A model generated the notes under the pieces. That model saw nothing but the letters and a program-made list of their open reading frames with translations, searched no databases and was not told the DNA's origin. Below, in pieces: positions 22,171 to 33,582 of a DNA stretch of 64,000 bases. The position numbers and the translations under genes were made by a program. The first letter of the stretch is position 1. Each line of letters opens with the position of its first letter. Origin of the DNA: Telopea speciosissima (Eukaryota > Streptophyta > Magnoliopsida > Proteales > Proteaceae); NCBI RefSeq assembly GCF_018873765.1, contig NC_057924.1, positions 5,766,001 to 5,830,000 on the forward strand, in the 5' to 3' direction.

Positions 22171-22720
22171 TACAGTAGATAAGTTAGTGTTCTGCAGATT
22201 CAAAATCTTAAGCAGTCAGCTTCACTCATTCGGTCAAGCCATTGGCAAGCCTAAAACTGAGAAGTAGGACCCAGCTGGCCTTGCAGAGATGTCATCACTC
22301 GAGTTTACCATATGAATCAGCTAAGCAATAGTACCTTTATAGAAACAATTAAATGAATATACTGACCCCCATGCAATCTACGGGATACTAAAACATAATT
22401 GTTAGTTGAGTAACTATCAACTCGGTCAACCCAGCTTTGATACCATTAAAAGTGAACATCATCGGAAAGGTCCCCACCCCCACACACAAAAAGGGAATAT
22501 TTATGGACTAACAGGAGAACAAAATTAATGACCCCTACTACATCCGAATCTTGTTCCATACAATCATCGTCAAGCCCTCTATTGTAACTACCTCGCCCCA
22601 CAAGTTCTAATCTCATAAACCGAATGAAGCTCTCTACCCCACAAGTTCTATACTAATCTCGTTAACCAAATGAACCCCAATTGTTAATATATCCAGGTTC
22701 CAGGATAAGATCTCAGGCAA

Positions 22721-22950
22721 ATCCTTCCATTTTAATTAGATTCATGCTAGAGGAAATGGCTTTGCATTCTCCTATATTGTGCTGATTAGCATGTTCCTTA
22801 ACTCTATAATGGTCTCCTGCTTTGTCCTCGATCTATCCTTCCATCTTAATTAGATTCATTCTAGAGGAAGTGGCTTTGCATTCCCTTATATTGTGCTGAT
22901 TAGCATGTTCTTTAACTCTATAATGGCCTCCAGCTTAGTACTCGATCTCA
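22721..22950 (+). repeat. 114-bp tandem repeat, two copies
   Basis: ATCCTTCCATTTTAATTAGA starts a unit at 22721 that recurs at 22835, with shared TAGAGGAAATGGCTTTGCAT and GTGCTGATTAGCATGTTC. The two units differ at a few percent of positions. There is no coding frame. 22291-22720, to the left, holds no gene either. Confidence 0.8.
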
Positions 22951-23752
22951 GAGGTGATTCATCTCTGCATTTATGGATGTAGTTGTTTATGTGTGAATTG
23001 ATGTACCAATTTACATACATCTGCATATACACACATATGTATGAACCTGTGGTTGATTTCTGCTATTAAGAGTGTAATAGCTTTATAACTGGACAGGTCA
23101 TAATGATAAATTTAAATTAGTACAAAAAAAAATTACTATCAGTGGTCTGTTACTTCACATTCAATTAATCAATCTCTAAGACAAAAACAACATCACAGAT
23201 GACGGCAATAGATAATATACCCACAATGATTACTCATGGTGCTCCATGATTATGTATGGAATGAACAAAGAGATTCAACATATCATGAATTATGGTAAGA
23301 GCCGAGAGATTTGATATAATGTAAATGAACCAGGGTGTCAATGAATAAGAACCATGCATGACAATGGTTATGGTGCTTCCTTCGTGAATTGAATAATCAG
23401 CAGGGAATGTTAACAAGAACCAGAGGAGACAGCCATGACTTTACCGTTTGTATACCATACTTCTTTTGGTCACAGATGCATGCACAGGGAAGGCTAAGGT
23501 TAAGCTGAACTTGAGCACATCAATGGCACCGTTTGTCATTCAACTAGTCTAGCTTACACAGTTAATCATAAACTTTATAAGATGGGCAAGAAATTTAACT
23601 ATTCGTACTATTTAAGCAGGAATCTTGGTGGTATGACTAGAAACAAAAAGTAGAATAAGAGTTACTCTGATTACAGCTGGTGGTGGACAAGGTTATATGC
23701 TAAATCCAATCTGGGAAATAAGTTTCCGAGACAGACAAGGTGGGAGGCTATT
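22951..23752. other. Intergenic DNA, no gene seen
   Basis: AT-rich sequence without a supported coding frame, RNA gene or clear repeat. It ends at the left LTR of the next element. Confidence 0.5.
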
Positions 23753-25553
23753 TGATGAAGAATTCCAGCAAGAATAGAAGATGGGCTTATTGTTTTGGAT
23801 TTGGTTTAATTTATTAGGCCTAACTGAACCCATGGTTTAGTTTGGATCAAGTTAGGCTTAGTTTGAGTGACCAATGGGTTATATGGGTGGGCTTTTAGTA
23901 TCTTTGAGTTTTCTATTGTAATGGCCAATTCTATAAGCCCATATATTAGGGATTTAGGTCCTATACGGGATTAAGTAATTAGTTTCTATTTTTGTAACAG
24001 ATTTAGTTGCTAAGTCATTAGCAACTTAGTAGTTTCTATTTTAGTTGTCTTTTACTTTTTGTGTTATAGCAACTACATCTTCTAGGGAGATGCTATTTTA
24101 TCAAGTTGTGAGCTACTTGGTAGCTAAGACTTACAACCCTTGTACTACATGCTTGCAACTTTAAATACAAGAGAAAGAATACTCTCTCAACGATTTTGGC
24201 TAATGGAATATTTGTCTTCTCTATGGTGATTACATGCTCTACTGTAGTGAAACAGCAGTAACCCTAGATGGTGATTCTAGGTTGCGTGGTGGTGAATCCT
24301 CCCACAGGCTTTGGTGGTGAAGCTACGTCATCCCACCCACCCCCCTTTACCCCTCTTTTATCTCCATCTTGTTCTCAGTTTTAGCAAGCTACAAGATGGG
24401 TGGGTGGGTGGGTGTGTGTTGGGGGGTGGGGGGTGGGGAGGGGTTGATCAAGGTAATCTGAAACCCTCTTCTATTGAGTTTGAATCCTACACCTTTGCTT
24501 CCAATCTCTTTGTTTTGTTTGGTTTATATTCTCTCCTTGCCCTACTAATCATATTTCTAAATTTTTGTTCATGCATGTCAGTTTCTGTCCCCTTGTGTTC
24601 TCAGTCTTCTCTTAAAGATTCCAGCCTTTCCTACCATTGGTCAAACCCTATTTTGGATATGATGCCCGTCCCTCTTCGGACTACATTTGTCCAAAGTTGC
24701 AGAACCATCAGATCTGGAGTTTGGGTGTTCATGTTTTAGTAACTTTATAATTTCTACTTTCACTAAGTTTCTAATTTTTGTCCACGTCCATTATTCCTCA
24801 TTTAACTATTGAATCTCTATGATATTTCTTATACAAGACCAGCAAGTTAGGACCATCTTTTGACCATAATTTTATCCCCATCGGCTGGTTTGGGAGATAT
24901 TGAACCTTCTGTTTGCTACCCCTTAGTTTTCTTAAGCTAATTCACTATGGTTCTCTCCAGTGGTTGTTTTCTGTTATTTTGATTTACTAGAATTAATTGG
25001 TACTAGAGATATGACCAATAGGGAATTAAGTCCCTCTAAGATGGCCTAAATCCAAAAATTTCTTAATCAAGTTCTTGGGGAGTTGAGGCAGCTGGATAAA
25101 TGATTGGCTTTAATTCAGCAAAGAAGAGCCAATGCCAGAATCACTCTCTACTTTACATACTAATTTCAACTTTGCACCTCCCCATGAAGAGCAGAGACCA
25201 CCAATCAAAGAACAAGAACCTGAAGTTAAGATTAAAGTTGAAGAGAATCCAGTAACTGGCAATGGCAAGGAAGAGACGGTGCTTGAAGATTCTACTGTAG
25301 AGGCCCACATTAAAGAATTTGAAGCAGAAAAGGTTGATTTTACCACCTCAATTCTTCGAAGAGGAAATCCCCAAAGTTGAAGACTTTATTCCTACTATTT
25401 GTACAAATCAAAGTTCAGTTTGGGGATGGTCAAAGCTGCTACTCACATGTTTTTACCCCTCGTCGCTGCAAAACTCGAAGTAAGTTTTTTTAAGATAGGG
25501 AGAGTTGATGCAAAATTCCAGCAAGAAGAGAAGATGGCCTTGTGTTGAATTTA
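23753..25553 (+). mobile_element. Short non-autonomous LTR retrotransposon (gypsy-like), 3' LTR truncated
   Basis: TGATGAAGAATTCCAGCAAG at 23753 recurs as TGATGCAAAATTCCAGCAAG at 25506. The second copy is preceded by a purine tract AAGATAGGGAGAG (25492-25504), as at a 3' LTR. A degenerate initiator-Met primer site, TGGTACTAGAG, lies at 24998-25008, so the 5' LTR is about 1.24 kb and the interior only about 0.5 kb. The LTR has a TTAAATACAAGAG-type promoter region near 24162. The interior has one short acidic frame (25132-25380, EEQRPPIKEQEPEVKIKVEE), possibly a gag remnant, and no protease, reverse transcriptase or integrase. The 3' LTR loses similarity after about 45 bp. Confidence 0.65.
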
Positions 25554-26459
25554 GTTTCTCATGAGAAAAGTTTTTTTTTTTTGGCCACAGATTAATAATG
25601 GCCATCTGACCATTACCTTTGGATAGCTGGGGAGTTTCCCAGATAGGCTACATGCCAAATTTGGTGGCCCACCATGTATGTGGCTATTCCCTTTTTTTTT
25701 CAACTGACCCTCTTCTTCAAGTAAACCCCAAGCAGAATTGACCACCAATTTCAAAGGATATTGACAGGTGGAGAAGTGCTCTAAATATTAAACCATGACT
25801 ATACAACAATGTGGCATGTTAGTCCTCAAAATGATTTCTATGTAAGGAAGGCATGCATCGAACCTGTTACAATACTCACTGCTTCTACTGGATGTCTGGA
25901 TCCAGTTATCTCGGTAACTTTTACAGTCCAGTAGGGTATGATTTATCTTGGTGCTTGAAAAGTTTTATAAAAGACACAGGATGACTGTGGGTCCTGCATT
26001 AAGCTTGGTGTCTTTGACATTTACATAGCTTAAACACATCCCAGAAAACAACAGCCAAGGAAACAAGAAGGGATTCTCTGACATGTTTACAGGTTCTAGG
26101 AAGGCTGAGGACAATCCCTGAGAATCCTAACAATAAGTACACAACTGTAATACTTTTGTTTGGGAAACATTGAGGGATATGATGAAGATATTATAGACAG
26201 TAATCCAATTGTTGAAAAGACGATTTTCCAAAACATGGGATGACAACAAAGCGTTCACAAGTTGATGTATGTAGGTTCTAGCCAAATTAATGAAGAAAAA
26301 ATGTTGATATTTGTCAAGAGCAGGTGCAGTGGAGGTATTGGCTGAAAAGTCTCAATGAAGAAACACATTTCTGATTTATCAGAGACTCAAAGCATTTCAA
26401 TATGATATGAAAGAAAAAGAAACTCAGAAGTCCCTGCAAAGAAAAAATATTTCTGGTCA
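25554..26459. other. Spacer and 3' flank of the GPI-protein gene
   Basis: No independent gene is seen. The right part should contain the 3' UTR of the minus-strand gene ending at 26460. A second acceptor-like site at about 26426 on the minus strand (TTTTTTCTTTGCAG) could give an alternative last exon. Confidence 0.45.
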
Positions 26460-29400
26460 TCACAGACTCAAAGCACTTGAGTGAGACATGAGAGATGTTA
26501 AGAGCTCCATAGGAAGGTTTCCAAAACCAAAAGCAATAATTAGGCAGATAAAATAGGTCACTGGCCAAGAGAGAAGCAAATTATGGGTTCATCAAATGCA
26601 GATTCATTTCATCAGACATAACACTTGGTATTAACTTAGATGTTGGCATAAATTGTAAATGTTGAAAGGGAGACAGTAAAATTCCAAAATAAAAACAAAG
26701 AGAAAAAGGGCAACTTAACAAAATCCTGCAAGGACACTAAAGCCACCAAGTTCCAAAAGAGTTAAAGGAATATGGTCGTGTGCGTATGTGTGTGGGTGGG
26801 TGTGCGTGTGTGTTCAAGGAGATTTTCTATAAGGACAACATAAAGGGCAAGCTTATTGATTTTTCCATAAGAATCTGTGGCCATATCTAATTTTCTATCG
26901 AGTTTAGATATACACGACATCATGAATATCTCAAAGCCAAACTAAACAAAGAAATATCAATTATTGTTCTTACCACTTTGTCCAGACGTAGCAGCTGGAA
27001 GTGCTGGAATCTTGATTGCTGCAGCTCCAAGGTTTAAATTTATGTCAGGTTGGGAATAAATAAAATAAATAAATAAAAACAGGACATAAGAACAAGGGGA
27101 GCATCTTTGTTCTGGGGTCTCCCCTAGGTTGGCATGCACCACACGTTTAAAGGATTGGAAACCCCAGTCAGATGGTCCCAACTAATGGATCACCTTATAT
27201 GCTAAAAATAGATGATCAGATGTTTTATAATCAACTCATCCATGTCATGTTTTTTGGAACTTTATGAGACCATTGCCATTTGACCAGAAGGGGGAGGGGG
27301 GGAGATAATAGTGGAGATCATCTGTTCAAACCGACTCTACCACATAGTTATGTCTTAGGTGGGACCACTTAAATGATACATGTGAGACACAAGGCAAGTT
27401 ATAGGGGTCTCATACCATTCTACAAGTCCCATGGCCCCACATCAACAAATTATACAAGAACAATATGCAGCAGAGAATACTTTTAATTGTAAAAGGAGAA
27501 AATATTACAGAGATATAATTGAAGGAAGAAAATAAACCAGTGGAGCATACTTTTATTGCAGGAAGAAGTCTGTAATTGAGATGCAGAGGGCCACGGAGCT
27601 GCAATGTTGTCATTCAGATCACAAAGGAAACTGACACCTGCAGTCTGGTCAAATGTCGCATCTGAGGGTAAGCTTGGCAAAAGGCACCCAGATTCTGTTG
27701 GAAGGGAGAAAATGGATGGAGAAGGTAAGTAAAAGGTGCAACGAAAAGAACATTCTCCAAAGACTTTTGTTCAAACTTTTTGGATGGATGCAAATAATTA
27801 TTGCAAGATAGTAAACTGCCAACTTCAACAGCTCTCCACTCTAATAGGGGAGTTCTAAATCATATTGTTATTCAGTTTTGCCAATTGATGTTGACCTACA
27901 ATCTGAAGATATATATGAATGTACTAAGAAAATAATGTCTCAAAAACGGAAAAAAAAAGTTTCCAATTCTCTAAAATAACCAATAAAGAAATGGGATTAA
28001 ATGTCAACATTTTTTTAACAAATTCAAACCAACTCAACTCAAATAAGAATTATCCCTACAATATGGGGTGGTTCTTTAACAAACTTATACAAAAATATGA
28101 TACATTTCTACTAGAGGAAGAAACCAACTTGGGATATTTATCATTAGGTCATCTTTCACAGATTTTCTTTCTCATAGAAAATATTAGAAATCTAAAAGCT
28201 AAGAAATAAAGGTTTATAAAGAAAAGCAGGACCCCAGGATATGGTTCAGCGAAATACATAAAACAATTACAAAAATATGATTAAGACAATAAGAACTGAT
28301 ACTGTTCAGAGAAAGGAAGTGTTTGCAGATAAATGAATTAATAAAATGATAGATTGCCAAAACATCTGATTGAAGAAATGAAGGAACCAATCTTATGATG
28401 TACCAAAGAGTAATTCAAAAGTAGGATACCCAAATTACCTTGTAATCCAACTGATGTGCCGTTGCAGATCCCCCATATCCCAAACAAGAAAAGGACAAGG
28501 AAATGATGTATTAGTATCAGTATCTGATTATGAGTGATTAAATTATTAGAATGTGAAGAAAATATAGAAATTTCCAGAGTGCACTAACCTTGGAGAGAGA
28601 AATCCTTGAGTGTTATGTGACAAAGGCTATAGACATTTTTAGTTATGTCAGCCTTCTGTAACTTCATGCCAAGCAAAGCAGCACAGTTTAGAGCTTGCAA
28701 GTTGGTAATAAAACTCTGCCTTTGCAAGTGAGAGACATAACTCTCCATGGCAATGCAGCAAGCAGTCTGATTACTCATCCCATTCCCACAGTCTTTGGTA
28801 ACATGTCTAGTGTCAGGGAAAAACAACGGACAAACTGAAGCAAAGGCAATATTTGGTGAGAAATAAAAATGTTAGTTACTTAGTTTAGAGATTTGTGATC
28901 AGAGGTAAAAATTGGTGGACATAATAAACATGCACACATTGATTTCAAAAGTCAGTACTTGACATCAAATACCAACCAAACCAAGTGGTATCTTAAGGTA
29001 GAGAGAATAAAGAACCCAATTGTCTACAAATGGCGTCACCTAAAATGTGGTATATATGCATAGGATCTGGACTTGGATCATTTACACAAAATTCCACAAT
29101 CAAATGTCATAAACATGTGCCCAATAAGAACACCAGCAACAGTTCCCATTCCCTCTGACCATGCCAAGTCTACTATCACAAGATGAGTAGAATAGGTATT
29201 GGAGATGCCAGTCCAGACACTGCAGATTTTAGTTCTGGAAAACCCCTGCATGTATCCCATAAAAAAATCCAGCAGGGACCAGACCAACTTCCCTCAAACC
29301 TCATTTGTTAGATGTGAAGTTAACTGAAGTGAAGTAAAATTAAAACCAAAACAAAACAAAAGCTTCTGTATTGATAACCAAGACCAATTGTGTAACAAAC

Positions 29401-32400
29401 CCAAAAACATACAAATATGGAAACTAAATTTTACCATATCACTAGAAAAATCTTAATGATATTGAATGAAAATAAAGTACCATTAGTCACCATACTTAGT
29501 ATGTTATTGAGTTAATTATACAATTTTTCTTGGCAATGATAAAAAATTCTATTTTGCTTTCGTTCTAGTTTTACTTCAGTTCACCTCAGTAACTAAATGG
29601 GGTCTAAGAGACAATCTCCACTATGAATAGCATTATCTCCTGCTCCTAATATCGTTATGACCAAAACCATTTAAACAGTGTAGTATTGTGAAGCAATTTT
29701 CTCATGATCCAAAAGAAAATAAGGCCACTTTCCCAGCTTACCTTTATTCACATTACAGCTAGAGAGTCCCCTAAGAACTTTCTTTGAAGAAGAAGGTTCA
29801 AGTCTACTGGAAAGCCATCGGAGGACAATGCTTTTGCAATCATCAATCTTAGATGAGTGCTCAGGTAAGAGATCATCTCCATCCATGCTTGACAGACTAT
29901 AATTTTTCAAAGCAATTTTCCTGGCAGCTTCAGCAATTGCATTCTGGCATTTTTGGCTGCAACACTCATTCACAGGGTCAATTTTTTCACAGGCAGCCAA
30001 AAGACTAGATGAATCCACAATGCTCTCAAACTCATTAACATTTTCAACAGGGCAAGAGGCTTCAGTTAAGTTCACTGGATGAATTGAACATATCTTTTGT
30101 AGATACACATTTGCACCCTGACCTGCAAGGATCTGCTCAACATCTGAGAGACAGTGATTTGCATGGGCCATATTCAAGGCAAGCATCCCAGTATCTTTGC
30201 CTGATTGCCCGATAAGAATCATAAGAGTGGCTTCTAACTGTGGACAACATATTACATTAGCCAGAAAAGGAGCAAAGGAAGATGAGCAATCAATTGCAGT
30301 CATGCTCAACATACTTTCGGCAGAGGAAAAATTTAATGTACAAAGCCCTGCAAATCAAAAGCAAAGTCAAAGTGTCACCATGGTGGAAAGCCCCTAGGAT
30401 CAAGCATGCAATACAACAAGTTTACATAAAATGCACCTGATAATTTTGGCACAGTGTTATTTGTGAAAGGTGCCAACGGTGATGGAGCTAGTTGAGGAAT
30501 ATAGGGTTGAGGGGCCTGACGTGGGGAAGTAGCAGGCAGAATAGCATTTCCCTTCTTCTCCACTAACAAAGAACCTTTTTTAGACTCCAATGCAATGCAG
30601 TTCAACTCACAGAAACCTGAATCAGCCAGTATTAATAATGGTTAGCAAAGGGGACGTCATAAATCCTAATATTCACTTTATGTATCATGTCAGAAGTGTG
30701 AGCGAGTGCCAAATTCTTCTAGCACCTCATAACGTTGTTCAAAAGCAATGTCATCAAGCACAATAGTAATGATGACAGGATTTTCAATGGATAAATAAAG
30801 TAGATATCACACAGGTTCAACTATAAAATTCATGTAATTAAACTGCTTAATATGCAGATAAAAACCCAACCAAAGGTAAAACATATCAATAAATCTAATA
30901 GCTACTGACATCTCAGAGCAGTGTGTTTTCTGTTTCAACTGAATCCACCAGGTGTATTCTTATTGGTGCCAAAAACAATAGATCTTTTTTTTTAATGTAA
31001 ATTTTCCAAAACCTCATAAAGTAATCCAGGTCATAGTTGTTTCCATAGCTGAATGTTTCAATTTGTATCCTTCCAATAACAAAATCTACAAGCATTAAAG
31101 CTTAAACACTAAAAAGAGCAACCTAGTGCACGAGGCTCCCGCTACTGCAGGGTCTGGGAGGGGAAAATGTATGTGGTCTTACCCCCTGCTACGCAGGAGA
31201 GGCTGTTTCCAAGATTTGAACCTGCAACCAACAGGTTGCAATAGCACAACTTAACCGTTGCACCAAGGCTCGCGCATTAAAGCTTAAACACTCTGATGGC
31301 TTAAATAACACACATCAGTCATATCCACCAAATATAGAGATCGTGGCTATGTTTCAGAAGAAAACAGGATCATTTAACTCATAACATCATAAGAAGTAAA
31401 ACCGTAAACATCAATTAAAGGGAAAAAAAAAAATTCTCTCCACTGCCATGATGTAGAACCTACATTTAGGTCATTCAAAATTGAAAAAGAAAACAATTAA
31501 TCATTATAATCTGGAAGTACATCAGGTATGGATCCAGAAAATGTTTTCTATTTGCAGTGTGGATGGGCTAGGCCTGTGCACTTAGGTGCAAGATGAGATC
31601 GAGATTTATCATATTTTACTTAATTTTCCTAGTTCGGCGGTCCAAGGGGCTGTAGAGAAAAAAGCCTAAGATGTACTAAGTCTAAGAAATTGGAAGAAAG
31701 GAAGCTAACCTTTGGTCACTTGCTTATCAAAAGGAGATGTTTCTCAACTCTACCATAAATTACATTCATAAGTTCAAAAGAAGTAAGTAGGGAGATGAAG
31801 TCAACCATAAATAAGTTTAAAGGTTTTCAAGAGGCTTGATGTGTTCACAGTTCAAACAGTTTGTTGTTTAAATAAAATTGTAACTCCACCTCCCCCCCCC
31901 CCCCCAAAAGAGATATGCATCGCTTATAATTTTTTGCAGGCGAAAAAATTTCCGTGGTAGTACTCTTCACACAGGCACATTTGGTGAAATAAATATCAAG
32001 CTAATATAACTCCAAATTACAGAATGAAATATTGTTTCCATAATAACCAATATCTATTGATACCCTACAACCAAAATCAAGATCATTTAATTTAGTTCTA
32101 TCTAGATTCAAACATTAAACCTAATAGTCATGGACTGACTTTCAGGTCCAGGGTCCAGAAGACAACCACACAAAAATTCCTCTTTTTTTTTTTTTGGGTG
32201 TAAAAAACCAACGTATTTTTCTTCGGAATCATGTCCTAGGGTAAACAGACACAGTTAGCAACGAGTGCTGTTTTTTAAGTAAATTTTTCAAACCAAAGAG
32301 GGAAAAAGACTCAAAACGCAAACCCTAACACCATCAACCTTGAAGCAGAGCTACGTCGTCCTGAACAGGAGAATCAAGCTAAGAAAGCCTAAAGAAGACA

Positions 32401-32809
32401 TAAACTGTTTAATGACTTCAATCTAACCGAGGAAGTGACTCTGAAAGTGTAAGAATCAATACAAGGAAGGAGAAGTCCCAACAAAATCCCTAACCAATTG
32501 CGCAACTACAAATAAAAAAATCGAACTCAAAAACAACCAAAACTAAATACCCAAACACCTTACGGAAACATCGAATTGAAGGCCCAATTCGCCAAATTCA
32601 TGATATGACAGATAAAACCAGCAAAGCAAAAACTTACCTCCATCAACATGATCCCAAATGATGAAACCACAGATCAAATAAGGAAAAAAGAATGAACAGA
32701 AAAAGCCCAGAGAGGAAACCACAAAGATGGGTAGTTGATACTCACAGAAGAACAAAAGAAACAAACTAAGAACTTGGAGATTAAGTAGGAGAGACGCCCT
32801 TCCTCTCAT
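26460..32809 (-). CDS. At1g61900-like GPI-anchored glycoprotein (SPARK-type), 8 exons
   Basis: Minus-strand coding exons: 32809-32746 (signal peptide, MRGRASLLLNLQVLSLFLLF), 30616-30437, 30347-29742, 28834-28589, 28450-28439 (12 nt), 27694-27551, 27018-26974 and 26560-26460. All have GT-AG borders and all introns are phase 1. The product is about 465 aa. Landmarks are the proline-rich APQPYIPQLAPSPLAPF, FTNNTVPKLSG, then ANVICCPQLEATL, ANHCLSDVEQILAGQGA, EKIDPVNECCSQKCQNAI, GCLLPSLPSDATFD, CDLNDNIAAPWP and IPALPAATSGQS, which match my memory of Arabidopsis At1g61900. Cys-rich extracellular part, small residues and a hydrophobic tail (YFICLIIAFGFGNL) fit a GPI-anchor signal. The last exon is the least certain. 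Intron 1 (about 2.1 kb) holds a SINE and intron 3 a MITE. Function is unknown. Confidence 0.85.
29290..29608. mobile_element. MITE in intron 3 of the GPI-protein gene
   Basis: The ends are imperfect inverted repeats: the left reads ACCTCATTTGTTAGATGTGA then AACTGAAGTGAAGTAAAA, and the right reads TTTTACTTCAGTTCACCTCA then AACTAAATGGGGTCT. The middle is AT-rich. It lies wholly in the intron between 29741 and 28835. A target duplication could not be assigned. Confidence 0.6.
31111..31273 (-). mobile_element. Au-type SINE, copy 3, in intron 1 of the GPI-protein gene
   Basis: On the plus strand it reads GTGCACGAGGCTCCCGCTAC, then GCAGGGTCTGGGAGGGG, and closes with TTGCACCAAGGCTCGC, so the SINE itself lies on the minus strand. 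An exact 19-bp target-site duplication, GCATTAAAGCTTAAACACT, is at 31092-31110 and 31274-31292. It has the same orientation as the host gene. Being best preserved of the three copies here, it is probably the youngest. Confidence 0.88.
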
Positions 32810-33582
32810 GTCTGCACTTTTTTTAGTAGCCACACCAGGAAAAGAGTAGCCGAGGGAAGGAAGAAGATCAACCCAGGTAGAGAAAATAACAGTTAAAAAG
32901 AATTGTTAGGACGTTTCAACCAGAAACAGCAAGCAAGCAAGCAAGCCAGCCATGGAGACATGAGAACATTGAAGAGGTAAGTAGTGATTGTAACAGTTAT
33001 GGTGGTGGTGGTGGTGGTGGTGGTGGTGAAGAGGTCAGTGAGTGAAGCTAGAACGCCATGAATGAGCTTTGTAAGTGTGTGGGGACAAAAGCAGTTTGAG
33101 CAATAGCTGTCCTCACTCCTCACTCCTCACTCCTCACTCCTAAGAAGGGAGGGTCCCACAACACACAAAATAAGTGGGTTAGCTCCAACGCCATCAATTC
33201 TCTGTTCTGTGTTTATAGTTTCCACACTCTTCACTCCTCGCAGGCCACAAGCCAAAGCTCCAAAACTCCATCTCAGTACCTCATTTTCCACTGGTTCACA
33301 CTTCACACACACTCCCATTCACAGTTTCACACGTTTGACCTGCGAGAGAAGAAAAAGAGAAATAAGTGAAGGCGAGTTTTACTTGAACTGAACATGTGAG
33401 ATGCGCGTGCCTATGTATCGGAGCTCGCTTGTGAAGATCAGTTTGTGCTCCCCTATAAGGATGGCACCAACAATAAAATAAGTTATAGCAGGAGATGGGA
33501 GTGAATATAGTGATAGACCCCATTGGATTAACTAAAGGGAAAAGGGAAATCTTTATTGTTTGTTTCTGAGCAATAAAAATAT
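32810..33582. other. 5' flank of the GPI-protein gene, microsatellites
   Basis: No coding frame is supported. Simple repeats cluster here: AAGC at 32930-32948, GGT (about nine units) at about 33000-33028, and a CACTCCT heptamer at about 33112-33142. The minus-strand gene's 5' UTR and promoter should lie in the left part. The right edge is the start of the large tandem duplication. Confidence 0.5.

Larger units (their letters stand above)
20240..22290 (+). repeat. Dispersed duplication, copy 2 (partner at 8103-10870)
   Basis: Matches copy 1 in order and strand (see 8103-10870). It retains about 255 bp (about 21870-22125) missing from copy 1, and that part has the best-preserved reading frame of the repeat. 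It carries its own MITE at 20411-20526. Divergence between copies is visible as many substitutions and small indels, so the duplication is not recent. Confidence 0.75.

Noticed and set aside
22721-22950. CRISPR-like or satellite array
   Set aside because: Only two 114-bp units without spacers; a simple tandem duplication in a plant genome.
24311-24739. 142-codon plus-strand frame
   Set aside because: It lies inside the LTR of the small retroelement and crosses the G-rich tract; the composition is low-complexity, not protein-like.
33000-33123. Thr-rich frame near the GPI-protein gene start
   Set aside because: Product of the GGT microsatellite on the opposite strand.
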